Shown here one piece after another: positions 14,645-22,550 of a stretch of DNA of 27,407 bases. The stretch covers positions 1 through 27,407 of the forward strand of contig CAUGOD010000037.1 of assembly GCA_959601025.1 (NCBI GenBank), written 5' to 3'. Under the pieces are notes generated by a model. The model was not told where the DNA came from and did not search any database. It worked only from the letters and a program-made list of their open reading frames with translations. The first letter of the stretch is position 1, and the number at the start of each line of letters is the position of its first letter. This DNA comes from an uncultured Oscillospiraceae bacterium. GTDB lineage: Bacteria > Bacillota > Clostridia > Oscillospirales > Acutalibacteraceae. A program made the translations under genes and the position numbers.

Positions 14645-14670
14645 CAGGAACAGCAGGAACAGCAGGAACA
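14645..14670. repeat. Short 9-bp tandem repeat
   Basis: CAGGAACAG is repeated three times (third copy one base short) upstream of the phosphofructokinase promoter. It resembles other purine-rich short repeats at 5495-5549 and 19657-19683. Confidence 0.7.
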
Positions 14671-14741
14671 AAATTATTTTTGGAGGAGGTGCGGCCATTT
14701 CGCCGAGGCTTTTTCCCTTTGGCTTCGGAATGTCAGACAAA

Positions 14742-14775
14742 CAGGAAAGGCTCCGCGTCAGCGAAGCCTTTCCTG
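14742..14775 (-). terminator. Terminator overlapping the end of the ribbon-helix-helix gene
   Basis: The stem CAGGAAAGGCTCCGC/GCGAAGCCTTTCCTG has one mismatch and the loop GTCA. On the minus strand it is followed by TTTGTCTGAC. The gene's TGA stop (14760-14758) lies in the loop. Confidence 0.7.
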
Positions 14776-14982
14776 CCCATCTATGGGGTTCCTCTTACCA
14801 TGCGGGGATGAGGAAATTTCCTTTGACATATGTTCCATGGCAAAGTCGATGCAGCGGTTGATGAATTCGCTGCGGCTGATGCGATACTCCCGCGTAAACG
14901 CGTCGATCCGCTTCAGCTTGTCGACGTCAACCCGTATCGAAATCTGTTCCTTGGTATAAGGACGAGGAACAAACAGAGACAT
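14758..14982 (-). CDS. Ribbon-helix-helix (CopG-like) DNA-binding protein
   Basis: A 74-residue protein with one ribbon-helix-helix fold. The beta-strand is QISIRVDVDKLKRID (residues 13-27), followed by helix A FTREYRI, the SRSEFINRCIDFAMEHM helix (36-53) and a basic/polar tail. RHH proteins dimerise and insert the strand into the major groove, most often as repressors. No toxin gene adjoins it, so there is no support for a toxin-antitoxin pair. It stands alone in its transcription unit with GGGAGGG before the start and a terminator built into its 3' end. Target genes are unknown. Confidence 0.82.
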   Translation of the reverse strand: MSLFVPRPYTKEQISIRVDVDKLKRIDAFTREYRISRSEFINRCIDFAMEHMSKEISSSPHGKRNPIDGQERLR

Positions 14983-15231
14983 GGAAAATCCCTCCCCACG
15001 GGAAATAGTTTAGCAGGAAAAGGAAAAAGAAAATAGGATTCAATTTAACATCGGATATGGGATTCAAAAAGCATTTTTCCATGATTTCTTTTTAACAATA
15101 TCTTAGCAAAATTGTTCTTGATAATCTACACACAAGGTGCTAACATAATGCCGACTAACAGTGAGTAAAAAGCATATTAATTGAAAATTTTAATGTGACA
15201 GGGCAGACATTATGAGAAAGGCGGGGCGCGG

Positions 15232-15714
15232 ATGCGGACTATTACCATCCTCTGCGTGGGAAAATTGAAGGAAGCCTATTGGCGGGAGGCCTGCGCGGAA
15301 TACGCCAAGCGGCTGGGCGTGTTCTGCCGGTTTTCCATCGTGGAGGTAGAGGAGGAACGGGCGCCGGACAAGCCCTCGCCCGCCCAGCTGGAAGCCGTCA
15401 TGGCGGCGGAGGGCCGCCGCCTTCTGGCGAAGGCCGGCCCGCAGACCCTGCTCGTCCCCCTCTGCATCGAAGGAAAGGCGCTCTCCTCGCCCGAACTGGC
15501 GGCCTGGCTGGACGAGCAGGCGGTGGCCGGCAGGGGGGACGTCGCCTTTGTGATCGGCGGCTCGTGGGGGCTGTCGGAGGAGGTCAAGCGGGCGGGGGCG
15601 CGGCGGCTGTCCATGTCGCCGATGACCTTTCCGCATCAGCTGGCCCGGGTGATGCTCTGCGAGCAGCTTTACCGTGCGATGCAGATATCCTCCGGCGGGA
15701 AATATCATAAGTAG
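15232..15714 (+). CDS. rlmH: 23S rRNA (pseudouridine1915-N3)-methyltransferase
   Basis: A 160-residue SPOUT methyltransferase of normal RlmH length. It methylates N3 of pseudouridine 1915 in helix 69 of 23S rRNA, on assembled 70S ribosomes. Seen: N-terminal ITILCVGKLKEAYW (residues 4-17), the SAM-binding knot VAFVIGGSWGLSEEVK (about 104-119) and the C-terminal FPHQLARVMLCEQLYRAMQ block ending in GGKYHK, the usual 'G.PYHK' end. The start ATG lies after GAAAGGCGGGG. It is transcribed alone and ends at a shared terminator with the converging sepF gene. Confidence 0.96.
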   Translation: MRTITILCVGKLKEAYWREACAEYAKRLGVFCRFSIVEVEEERAPDKPSPAQLEAVMAAEGRRLLAKAGPQTLLVPLCIEGKALSSPELAAWLDEQAVAGRGDVAFVIGGSWGLSEEVKRAGARRLSMSPMTFPHQLARVMLCEQLYRAMQISSGGKYHK

Positions 15715-15739
15715 CCGCGTAAACAACATAAACGGCATA

Positions 15740-15773
15740 AAAAACACCCGGCAGCTATCTGCCGGGTGTTTTT
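15740..15773. terminator. Bidirectional terminator between rlmH and sepF
   Basis: A perfect 15-bp stem AAAAACACCCGGCAG/CTGCCGGGTGTTTTT with loop CTAT gives U tracts on both strands. Confidence 0.93.
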
Positions 15774-15787
15774 GACGCAAGAAGGGA

Positions 15788-16156
15788 TTAAAACAGGGAA
15801 TTTCCCGTGCCGTAAACGTCGTCCGCGTCGTCAAAGGAGACGCTGTCGGCGTTCCGGATCAGGTAGGTGTTGCTTGCCACATGCTCCACCGTGCAGTTTT
15901 TGGCATAAGCCGCGCCGCTGAGAAAATCCAGCACCCGCCGGGCGACGTCCCGCGCCGCCTCATCCAGGCTGAGGACGATCACCTGTCCCGCGCCGAAGGC
16001 GTCCGCAATGGTCTGCGCTTCCTCAAACTGGGATGGTTTTACCAGCAGCACCTGAAAGCCGTCCGGATTAGCGGCCGGGCCAGCCTGGCGGGCAAAGAGG
16101 TTCTCGTCTTCATAATTATAGGGCGAACTGTCCCTAAGCCTTTCTGCAAAGCTCAT
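15788..16156 (-). CDS. sepF: Cell division protein SepF
   Basis: A 122-residue SepF. Residues about 34-103 form the SepF/DUF552 core: FQVLLVKPSQFEEAQTIADA, then QVIVLSLDEAARDVARRVLDF, then GAAYAKNCTVEHVASNTYLI. SepF polymerises on the membrane through an N-terminal amphipathic helix (here MSFAERLR) and ties FtsZ to the membrane at the division site in Gram-positives. It is shorter than the B. subtilis protein, mainly in the linker. The ATG at 16156 was chosen; an upstream in-frame TTG at 16177 overlaps the GGAAAGGCGG ribosome site. The usual ylm neighbours are absent. A TTGTCA/TATACT promoter lies at 16216-16244. Confidence 0.88.
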   Translation of the reverse strand: MSFAERLRDSSPYNYEDENLFARQAGPAANPDGFQVLLVKPSQFEEAQTIADAFGAGQVIVLSLDEAARDVARRVLDFLSGAAYAKNCTVEHVASNTYLIRNADSVSFDDADDVYGTGNSLF

Positions 16157-16215
16157 AACGCCGTACCGCCTTTCCAATTATATCTGCCCAAACGAACAAA
16201 GAGATTTCCAATAAA

Positions 16216-16244
16216 AGTATACCGCGTTCCGCCGGCGATGACAA
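16216..16244 (-). promoter_or_regulatory. Promoter of sepF
   Basis: On the minus strand, -35 TTGTCA (16239-16244), a 17-bp spacer and -10 TATACT (16216-16221), about 60 bases before the start codon. Confidence 0.75.
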
Positions 16245-16302
16245 GTGCTGGGAATCGAAACTTTGTGAATTTTCTGAAAATTTGTCGAGAATAGACGTGA
16301 CC

Positions 16303-18000
16303 CTATTTTTTTACGAAAAGGCAGACGCCTTCCGGCCCGGGCTGGGGACCGGGGAGGTTGAGAAGCCCTTCCTGAATACAGCGCTCGATTATTTTGCCGG
16401 CCAGCGCGCAGGAGGACAGCATGGTGAAGGCGGGATACTCGCTCTGCAGATGGGCGGGCAGGACGCGGTCGGCCAGCCCGGCCAGCCGGTCGGTGATCCG
16501 CTCTACGCAGTCCCGCGCCTCTGCGCCCAGATTCGGAGAGAGGGCGGAAAAGCGCTCCTCGTCGTCTATCCGCATTGTGAGGATGCGGGGCTCCAGGATG
16601 TCGCTCTCCCGGCGGAGATATCCGGCCTCAATCGCTTTGGCGGCGGTTTCCTGCTCGTCATCCGAAAGCCCGGCGACCGGAAGCCCGCCGATCGAGCGGA
16701 GGGTGAGAAGCAGCAGCGGATCGTTGGCAATGTCGTGGCCGCAGTGAAAGTGTTCTTTGATCCGTTCGCCATAGATGTTCCGCAGATGAACCCGCGCGTA
16801 TCCGCCGAGGTCTCGGCCGCCGATCCCGTCGCAGCCGTAGAAGCCGCTGCCGAGCTCTTCTCCCTCCGGAATGGCGACGCCGGTTACGGTAAAAGGCCGG
16901 TCAGGCGGCGCGACCGCTGCGAAGCGCTTTTCCTTTAAGCGCACCCGGACGGCGTCAGCCAGCGACCAGACGGCCGGAGAGATCATAGCCCATAGAATAA
17001 ACCGGGGATCGGTCTGCCGGCTTAAGAAGGGGAAGGAAAGCAGCTCCTCCCGACGGTCCTCGACGATCCGCCGCAGCACAGCCGTCAGCGCGTCCAGCTC
17101 GTCGTCATACGCCGCGGTGACCGCCCGGTAGTCCGCAAGATCGAGCAGGAGAAAATTGGTCCGGTATTTCCCATTGTCCAGTCGGCGAAGCAGGCCGTAT
17201 TCTCCGTTCAGCCCCCGGCATTGGATTTCCAGTTTTTCTTCGGTGAAGGGCATAGGCGTATGGAGACGCTCGGCAATTTCTCCGGCGCTGCGGGGAGTAT
17301 CCTTGCATAGGTATACCACATTCTGGGAAAATATACGTTCCGCCTTTTCCCGTGGATCGTTTCCGACAGGATTGCCGGTGCCGATAAACGCAATTTGCAT
17401 GGGTTTGAGGGAGGGATCGACGACGGCCATGGCGGCCGGTTTGTCTGCTGTTTTCATTTTTTCCACCTCTTTCTGAATTGTGCCGCGGGCGATATACAGC
17501 CGCTGCCGGACAGTGGTTTCCGGAATACCAAGCATCCCGGCGATTGTCGGGGTGTTTATTCCATCGAGGTAATACAGAACCATGACGTCCCGGTAGATTT
17601 TAGACAGAAAGGCGATTTCCCGCAAAACGCGTTGCAGGTCGTCTCTGTCGGCTTCCCTGTCCAGATAGTCCTCAATTGGGTTGGAAGCGGCGGCCGCGCT
17701 GTAGTCGGTACGTGCTGGGCCGTTTTCCGCCGCCGGGCCCTCCGTATACAGAAGGCGGTCGGCGTTTTCCCTCCGCCGGCGGGAAAAGTCGGCGTAGGTA
17801 CGGCGGGCGACCGACCAGGCGTACGGATAGAAATCCCGGATATCGGCCTGCCGCCGGATGCTTTGGAGGATAGCCAGCAGGATATCCGAGCACAGATCCT
17901 CCGCCTCATGGGAGGAATGGCACCGCCGGTAGGCAAAGCCGTACAGCGCGTCGAGAAATTCCGGATTATTCAGTTGGGCAAGGGCTTCTTCGCTCCGCAT
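16303..18000 (-). CDS. Sigma-70 (ECF-like) factor with a long C-terminal extension
   Basis: 565 residues. The first 185 look like an ECF-type sigma factor. Region 2 is about 15-79 (FLDALYGFAYRRCHSSHEAEDL, then ILLAILQSIRR and YPYAWSVARRTYADFSRRR). Region 4 is about 122-182 (VLREIAFLSKIYRDVMVLYY, then TPTIAGMLGIPETTVRQRLYIAR). The remaining roughly 380 residues are not a standard sigma domain. About 225-285 may be a winged helix (AGEIAERLHTPMPFTEEKLE, then YGLLRRLDNGKYRTNF); the rest contains GFYGCDGIGGRDLGGY and HFHCGHD and is unrecognised. It may act as a built-in sensor, since no anti-sigma gene is next to it (inference). ATG 18000 was chosen for AAAGGA 10 bases upstream. GGAACGTTCC upstream might be part of a self-regulated promoter. 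Confidence 0.75.
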   Translation of the reverse strand: MRSEEALAQLNNPEFLDALYGFAYRRCHSSHEAEDLCSDILLAILQSIRRQADIRDFYPYAWSVARRTYADFSRRRRENADRLLYTEGPAAENGPARTDYSAAAASNPIEDYLDREADRDDLQRVLREIAFLSKIYRDVMVLYYLDGINTPTIAGMLGIPETTVRQRLYIARGTIQKEVEKMKTADKPAAMAVVDPSLKPMQIAFIGTGNPVGNDPREKAERIFSQNVVYLCKDTPRSAGEIAERLHTPMPFTEEKLEIQCRGLNGEYGLLRRLDNGKYRTNFLLLDLADYRAVTAAYDDELDALTAVLRRIVEDRREELLSFPFLSRQTDPRFILWAMISPAVWSLADAVRVRLKEKRFAAVAPPDRPFTVTGVAIPEGEELGSGFYGCDGIGGRDLGGYARVHLRNIYGERIKEHFHCGHDIANDPLLLLTLRSIGGLPVAGLSDDEQETAAKAIEAGYLRRESDILEPRILTMRIDDEERFSALSPNLGAEARDCVERITDRLAGLADRVLPAHLQSEYPAFTMLSSCALAGKIIERCIQEGLLNLPGPQPGPEGVCLFVKK

Positions 18001-18243
18001 AAGGATGTCCTTTCTCCCAGTCGATGGGGCCCCGAAGACAGGAAAATAAAAATGCAACAGGAACGTTCCGCTTGTATAGTCGGGGAAAAGGGGGCTCGCG
18101 TTAGGGGATGGAAAGAGTATTTGTAATTATTTTTTGATCATGTCGGTTTATAGCATAGCGGATTTGCTTTTTTTCGGAAAAGGGAGTACCATGGTTCCCA
18201 TGGAACTGGCGAAAACCTTTTGGCAAAGGGAGGAACGGCGACA

Positions 18244-19641
18244 TTGTCCATGCCATTCTTACAAGCAGAGAAGATGCTGCGGGGAATTCCGCCGGCCGGG
18301 GACGTCCCGCCGACGGGCGAGCTGGTGAAGAATACGCTCCGGGTGGCGTGGCCCTCGGTGCTGGAATCCTTCCTGATCAGCCTGGTCGGGCTGATCGATA
18401 CGGTGATGGTCGGCTCCCTGGGTTATTATGCCATCACGGCAGTGGGACTGACTACCCAGCCGAAGTTTATCGGACTGGCCTTTTTTCTTTCCCTGAACGT
18501 GGCGGTTTCCGCGCTGGTGGCCCGCCGACGGGGGGAGGAGGATCGGGACAGCGCCAACCGGGTGCTCGTCCAGGCGCTGATGATCACGCTGGGGATGACG
18601 GCGGTGATCAGCGCCTTATGCGTGGTATTTGCCGGACCGATTATGAAGCTGGCGGGGGCGCAGGAGGATACCTACGCCGCTGCGTCCTCCTATTTCCGGA
18701 TTATTATGGGCGGCATGGCGTTCAATACCGTCTCGATGGTCATCAACGCTGCGCAGCGGGGGGCGGGGAACACCAAAATCGCCATGAGAACCAATCTGGT
18801 TTCCAATGGGGTGAACGTCCTGCTGAATTATCTGCTGATCGGCGGTAATTTCGGCTTTCCCCGGCTCGGGGTGGACGGCGCCGCCATCGCTACGGTGGCG
18901 GGTTCGGTGTTCGCCTGCGGAATGAGCCTGTTTTCCCTTGTCCATAGAGACCGGTTTCTCTGTTTCCGGGATTTCGGCCGTCCCCGTTTTGACGGGAAGA
19001 CCATGAAATCCATCGGCAAAATCGGTTCCAGCACGCTGGCGGAGCAGATTTTTCTGCGGATCGGTTTCCTGACCTTTTCGATTATTGTCGCCCATTTGGG
19101 GACGGTAGCCTTTGCCGCCCATCAGATCGGGATGAATATTATCAGCATTTCCTTTTCCTTTGGGGACGGCCTGTCGGTCGCGGCGGTCACGCTGGTCGGC
19201 CAGAGCCTTGGATCACAGCGGCGGGACCTTGCCAAGCTGTACGGCGGCGTCTGCCAGCGGCTGGGGATCGGCTTCGCCGCGCTGCTGGCGGTGGTGTTTC
19301 TTACCGGCGGGCGGTGGATATTCCGCCTGTTTTCGGACGAGGAGGCCATCCTGAATTTCGGCGCGTCCCTGATGCCGCTGGTCGCGGTAGTGGTGTTCCT
19401 GCAGATTTCGCAGGTCATCTATTCCGGTTGCCTGCGGGGGGCGGGAGATACGGTATATACCATGTTTGTGTCCCTGATCAGCGTCGCGCTGATCCGTCCT
19501 CTTGCCGGTTTTGTGTTCTGTTACCCGTTGGGCTGGGGGCTGATCGGCGCGTGGGTCGGCCTGGCGGTGGATCAGCTGATGCGGTTCAGCCTGACCTGGC
19601 TGCGTTTCCGATCCGGCCGCTGGATGAACATCCGGATATAA
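18244..19641 (+). CDS. MATE family efflux transporter
   Basis: A roughly 465-residue integral membrane protein with the twelve-helix layout of MATE Na+/H+-coupled multidrug exporters. Both halves show the family signature: SVLESFLISLVGLIDTVMVG (first helix), AAQRGAGNTK after helix 4-5, and in the second half AAHQIGMNIISISFSFGDGL and YSGCLRGAGDT. Substrates are not predictable. AAAGGGAGG (18225-18233) fits a TTG start at 18244 (10-base spacing); the ATG at 18250 is the alternative. A hairpin terminator follows. It is divergent from the sigma factor gene, which could control it, but no shared operator was found. Confidence 0.92.
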   Translation: MSMPFLQAEKMLRGIPPAGDVPPTGELVKNTLRVAWPSVLESFLISLVGLIDTVMVGSLGYYAITAVGLTTQPKFIGLAFFLSLNVAVSALVARRRGEEDRDSANRVLVQALMITLGMTAVISALCVVFAGPIMKLAGAQEDTYAAASSYFRIIMGGMAFNTVSMVINAAQRGAGNTKIAMRTNLVSNGVNVLLNYLLIGGNFGFPRLGVDGAAIATVAGSVFACGMSLFSLVHRDRFLCFRDFGRPRFDGKTMKSIGKIGSSTLAEQIFLRIGFLTFSIIVAHLGTVAFAAHQIGMNIISISFSFGDGLSVAAVTLVGQSLGSQRRDLAKLYGGVCQRLGIGFAALLAVVFLTGGRWIFRLFSDEEAILNFGASLMPLVAVVVFLQISQVIYSGCLRGAGDTVYTMFVSLISVALIRPLAGFVFCYPLGWGLIGAWVGLAVDQLMRFSLTWLRFRSGRWMNIRI

Positions 19642-19656
19642 GGCGGCGCGAAAACA

Positions 19657-19683
19657 GAAGAGGCGGAAGAGGCAGAAGAGGCA
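19657..19683. repeat. Three 9-bp purine-rich repeats
   Basis: GAAGAGGCG, GAAGAGGCA, GAAGAGGCA in tandem just after the MATE stop codon. Confidence 0.8.
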
Positions 19684-19703
19684 TCAAAGGCGAAAGCGGC
19701 GAA

Positions 19704-19744
19704 AATCCCTGCGGGCGTGCGGAAGCGGCCTGCGGGGATTTTTT
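19704..19744 (+). terminator. Terminator of the MATE gene
   Basis: The stem AATCCCTGCGGGC/GCCTGCGGGGATT has two wobble pairs and an 11-base loop, and is followed by a T6 run (19739-19744). Confidence 0.85.
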
Positions 19745-19751
19745 ATGTCGG

Positions 19752-20420
19752 TTAAAGCAGCGTGAATTCGTTTTTCCGAAAGGAAAGGGCGCCCTCATCG
19801 CGCAGGCGGCCGAGGACGGCCGACAGGGCGCTGCGGTCGGCGGCCAGATAATCGGCCAGTCCCTGACGGTCGAAGGGAATGACGACGCGGCGGCTGCCCT
19901 GCCGGGCGGCCTGATCCGACAGGTAAGACAGTACCTTTTCCTTCAGGGAGCGCTTGGACAGGTGTTCAATCCGGCCGGTCAGAAAAACGTTTTTCCGGGC
20001 CAGGATTTCCAGCAGGTTTCCGATCGCCGTCGAATGGAAGGCGCAGGCGTTCCGGCAGGGGGCGAGAAGCCGCCGGTAATCCAGCCAGAGTACGGCGGTT
20101 TTCTCCGCCGCTTCCGCCGTAACGGCGAGCGGCAGGCCGGAGGCGGCGAAGGCTTCGGCAAACAGCTCGCCGGGGAATATCCGTGCCAGCAGGGCGGCGC
20201 TGCCGTCGATATCCTCCTTCCGAACGTTTACACTGCCGGAAAGAACCAGTCCCAAGTGATGAGCAACATCGCCGGCAAGCAGCAGGATTTCCCCTTTATC
20301 ATACGTTTTTTCCGCCGCCTGAAGGCAGGCGAGCAGCTTGCTGACCTCCTCTGGCTGAAGAGAGCGGAACAGCGGGCTGCCGGCGGCGGGATGGGCGGGG
20401 ATGATGGAAGGAACGGCCAT
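19752..20420 (-). CDS. Crp/Fnr family transcriptional regulator
   Basis: A 222-residue Crp/Fnr regulator. The N-terminal beta-barrel (about 17-125) carries YDKGEILLLAGDVAHHLGLVLSGSV and IFPGELFAEAFAASG; a dimerisation helix follows (about 130-150); the C-terminal helix-turn-helix (about 165-215) includes FDRQGLADYLAADRSALSAVLGRL. The N-terminal Cys cluster of FNR is absent, and the cAMP-contacting Arg-Ser pair is not evident, so the signal is unknown; oxidative, nitrosative or redox signals are common in this anaerobe group. It faces a ferredoxin gene across a 138-base gap holding a perfect palindrome, its likely operator and possibly also an autoregulatory site. AGGAAA precedes the ATG. Confidence 0.9.
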   Translation of the reverse strand: MAVPSIIPAHPAAGSPLFRSLQPEEVSKLLACLQAAEKTYDKGEILLLAGDVAHHLGLVLSGSVNVRKEDIDGSAALLARIFPGELFAEAFAASGLPLAVTAEAAEKTAVLWLDYRRLLAPCRNACAFHSTAIGNLLEILARKNVFLTGRIEHLSKRSLKEKVLSYLSDQAARQGSRRVVIPFDRQGLADYLAADRSALSAVLGRLRDEGALSFRKNEFTLL

Positions 20421-20455
20421 GCACGTTTCCTGCCTTTCAAAATCAAAAATAAAAT

Positions 20456-20475
20456 TACGTTGTAATTACAACGTA
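20456..20475. promoter_or_regulatory. Palindromic Crp/Fnr-type operator
   Basis: A perfect 20-bp palindrome with half-site TACGTTGTAA, matching the TTGTNA-like half-sites of Crp/Fnr proteins. Its centre (20465.5) is 41.5 bases before a start predicted from TATGCT at 20495-20500, which is the class II activation position. It is also 36 bases upstream of the regulator's own start codon. Confidence 0.75.
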
Positions 20476-20494
20476 TCTTTCCGGCTTATTGTAG

Positions 20495-20500
20495 TATGCT
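20495..20500 (+). promoter_or_regulatory. Probable -10 of the ferredoxin promoter
   Basis: TATGCT with no good -35 box; the operator palindrome occupies the -35 zone. This is expected for a promoter that depends on an activator. Confidence 0.45.
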
Positions 20501-20558
20501 GGGATCGGAAAGTCAAGAACAGCATCACCAAACGTTACGATAAAGGAGGAAACCCGCC

Positions 20559-21287
20559 ATGCTGCGGAAAATTATCACCATTGATTCGGAACAATGCAAC
20601 GGCTGCGGACTTTGCGCCGCCGCCTGCCATGAGGGAGCCATCGGGATGGTGGAGGGAAAGGCAAAGCTGCTGCGGGAGGATTACTGCGACGGTCTGGGCG
20701 ACTGCCTTCCCGCCTGCCCGACGGGGGCGATCCGTTTTGAGGAGGGGGAAGCGCCGGTCTACGATCCGGAGGCGGTAAAGGCGGCCCAGGAAGCCCGGAA
20801 AAAGGAGACGGAAGGGCCTCTGCCCTGCGGTTGCCCCGGCGCCCAGTCGAAACGGATTCGCCGTTCCGCCCTGGAAGAGTCCGCCGTTCCGGCGGCCGGA
20901 ACGGCCGCGGCGCCGGTGGTCAGCCGCCTGTCCCAGTGGCCGGTGCAGATCAAGCTCGCGCCGGTGAACGCCCCCTGGTTCGACGGGGCGGATCTTTTGA
21001 TCGCCGCTGACTGCACGGCGTACGCCTGCGGCGATTTCCATAATCGCTTTATCAAAAACCGGGTGACGCTGATCGGCTGCCCGAAGCTGGACGAGGGGGA
21101 TTATACCGAGAAGCTGGCGGCCATTCTTGCCGAAAACGACATACGCAGCCTGACCATCGTCCGGATGGAGGTTCCCTGCTGCGGCGGTATCGAGCAGGCG
21201 GCAAAAACCGCGCTGCGGCGGAGCGGGAAGTTTATCCCCTGGCAGGTACACACTGTCGCCATCGACGGCCGGGTTCTGGACGATTGA
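20559..21287 (+). CDS. 4Fe-4S dicluster ferredoxin-like protein
   Basis: A 242-residue iron-sulphur protein. Residues 13-23 (CNGCGLCAAAC, Cys13/16/19/23) form a standard ferredoxin cluster motif followed by HEGAI. The second motif is CDGLGDCLPACPTGAI with a CX5CX3CP spacing, a variant of the usual CX2CX2CX3C. The C-terminal half holds additional cysteines (LPCGC, ADCTAYACGD, IGCPKLD, EVPCCGG) that may bind more metal or act in redox. This form is widespread in Clostridia, often beside Crp/Fnr genes, with no assigned reaction; electron transfer is the likely role. AAAGGAGG lies 9 bases before ATG. Expression is probably activated by the divergent regulator through the palindrome. Confidence 0.88.
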   Translation: MLRKIITIDSEQCNGCGLCAAACHEGAIGMVEGKAKLLREDYCDGLGDCLPACPTGAIRFEEGEAPVYDPEAVKAAQEARKKETEGPLPCGCPGAQSKRIRRSALEESAVPAAGTAAAPVVSRLSQWPVQIKLAPVNAPWFDGADLLIAADCTAYACGDFHNRFIKNRVTLIGCPKLDEGDYTEKLAAILAENDIRSLTIVRMEVPCCGGIEQAAKTALRRSGKFIPWQVHTVAIDGRVLDD

Positions 21288-21301
21288 ACCGTCGATGGAT
21301 C

Positions 21302-21349
21302 ATAAAAAGGGCAGGCCGGAGAATTGCCTCTCCGGCCTGCCCTTTTTAT
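21302..21349. terminator. Bidirectional terminator between ferredoxin gene and DHHW operon
   Basis: A perfect 21-bp stem (21302-21322 with 21329-21349) with a 6-base loop. A5 and T5 runs at the base of the stem provide U tracts on both strands. Confidence 0.95.
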
Positions 21350-21367
21350 CGCAGCGAAACAGCCGCT

Positions 21368-22507
21368 TTATTGCACCTCCGGCAGAATGTTGGGGACATT
21401 CCGGTCGGTTGCGAAATTGGGGAGGTTGTACAGCGTAAGAAGATCGGTGACGTGGTTTTCCACGGCGTAGGCGAAGATATCGTCCTTCACATATCGCGGG
21501 TCGAGCACCAGGATACGCTCATAATGGAATACGAGGAAGGGGACGAAGCAGTGGGCGTAGGAATCCTGCAAAAGCAGAAGGGTACGGCCGTTTTTTGTGC
21601 CGGTTTCGATCTCCACCTTTGCGTGGTTTCCGCCGAGGAAGTAGGAGTATTTGTCCTTTTGGGTCAGGAATTCTTCCCGATAGAGGGAATCGCTCGCCGT
21701 TCCCTCTCCGTAGTCCACCCGTACCTCCACCGGGCGGACGGGGATATAGGCGGTCACGCTGTCCGGCTTCAGGGTGGGAAGGTTCGCTTTGGAGTAAAGG
21801 GTGCCGTAAAAGGAATCGCTCACCGTCTCCGTTGTAAAAGCGGCGGCGGGGAGGGGCGAGGGCCCGGCAGCCTTCGCCCAGTCGGCGTAGACCAGATAGG
21901 CGGCCTGCGTCGTCCAGTGATGGTCGGTGCGGTAATACAGCGGCGTATCGAGGTTGTCCCGCAGCAGCTCCGTCATGTCACAGAGCGGCGCGTCCCCGGC
22001 CAGCAGGGAGGCGGCCTTTTTGAGAGCAGCCTGCTGGTCGGGCGTCGGCGCAAAGGCCGGGAGCTGTTCGGTCAGGATTGCCGAGGCGGTGGGAACGAGC
22101 AGAGTGGAGGCGTTCAGGGACGGCTCCCGCTCCCGCAGCGCCCGCGCAAAGGCGGCGACCGCTTCGGTATTTTCGGTCAGCTGCTTGTCGTCGATGGCTT
22201 CGCCTGCGTCGAAAAGAACGCCGTCCTTCCCGAAATAGACCCGCTGGTTATCCTTTTTCAGCATCCCCAGCTCAGCGATCGTTTTCATCCCGATCCAGCC
22301 GTCCCGTGCGAGAAACTGGTCGGCGGTGTATTTTTCAAAGCTCTGCGAAAACTTCCCCGAAAGCAGCTCCTCCGCATTCAGGACGGGCAGGGTCTGAAGA
22401 TAGCGGTTTTCGTTTTCGGAGAACTCCCGCTGGGGAACCAGCAGGTTCGCGGCCGTCACGCCGAAGAGCAGGACGACAAAGCCGATGGAAATCGCTTTTT
22501 TATTCAT
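21368..22507 (-). CDS. DHHW family protein (AlgX/DltD-like)
   Basis: A 379-residue exported or membrane-anchored protein. Residues about 5-24 form an N-terminal membrane segment or signal anchor, then REFSENENRYLQTLP (27-41), typical of the DHHW/AlgJ-like family. The name-giving motif YYRTDHHWTT lies at 191-200 (DHHW at 195-198), and LLLQDSYAHCFVPFL, the region with the putative SGNH serine, lies near the C-terminus. These proteins act outside the membrane with an MBOAT partner to transfer acyl groups (often acetyl) to polysaccharides. It is the last gene of a four-gene operon, 43 bases after the MBOAT gene. The acceptor glycan is unknown. Confidence 0.88.
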   Translation of the reverse strand: MNKKAISIGFVVLLFGVTAANLLVPQREFSENENRYLQTLPVLNAEELLSGKFSQSFEKYTADQFLARDGWIGMKTIAELGMLKKDNQRVYFGKDGVLFDAGEAIDDKQLTENTEAVAAFARALREREPSLNASTLLVPTASAILTEQLPAFAPTPDQQAALKKAASLLAGDAPLCDMTELLRDNLDTPLYYRTDHHWTTQAAYLVYADWAKAAGPSPLPAAAFTTETVSDSFYGTLYSKANLPTLKPDSVTAYIPVRPVEVRVDYGEGTASDSLYREEFLTQKDKYSYFLGGNHAKVEIETGTKNGRTLLLLQDSYAHCFVPFLVFHYERILVLDPRYVKDDIFAYAVENHVTDLLTLYNLPNFATDRNVPNILPEVQ

Positions 22508-22550
22508 GGGTCCAATCCTTTCGGGGCCGGTCGAAACAGGCCGGAACGCG

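Noticed and set aside
14758..14982. Antitoxin of a toxin-antitoxin pair
   Set aside because: The ribbon-helix-helix protein has no neighbouring toxin-sized ORF on the same strand; it is followed by a terminator and stands alone.
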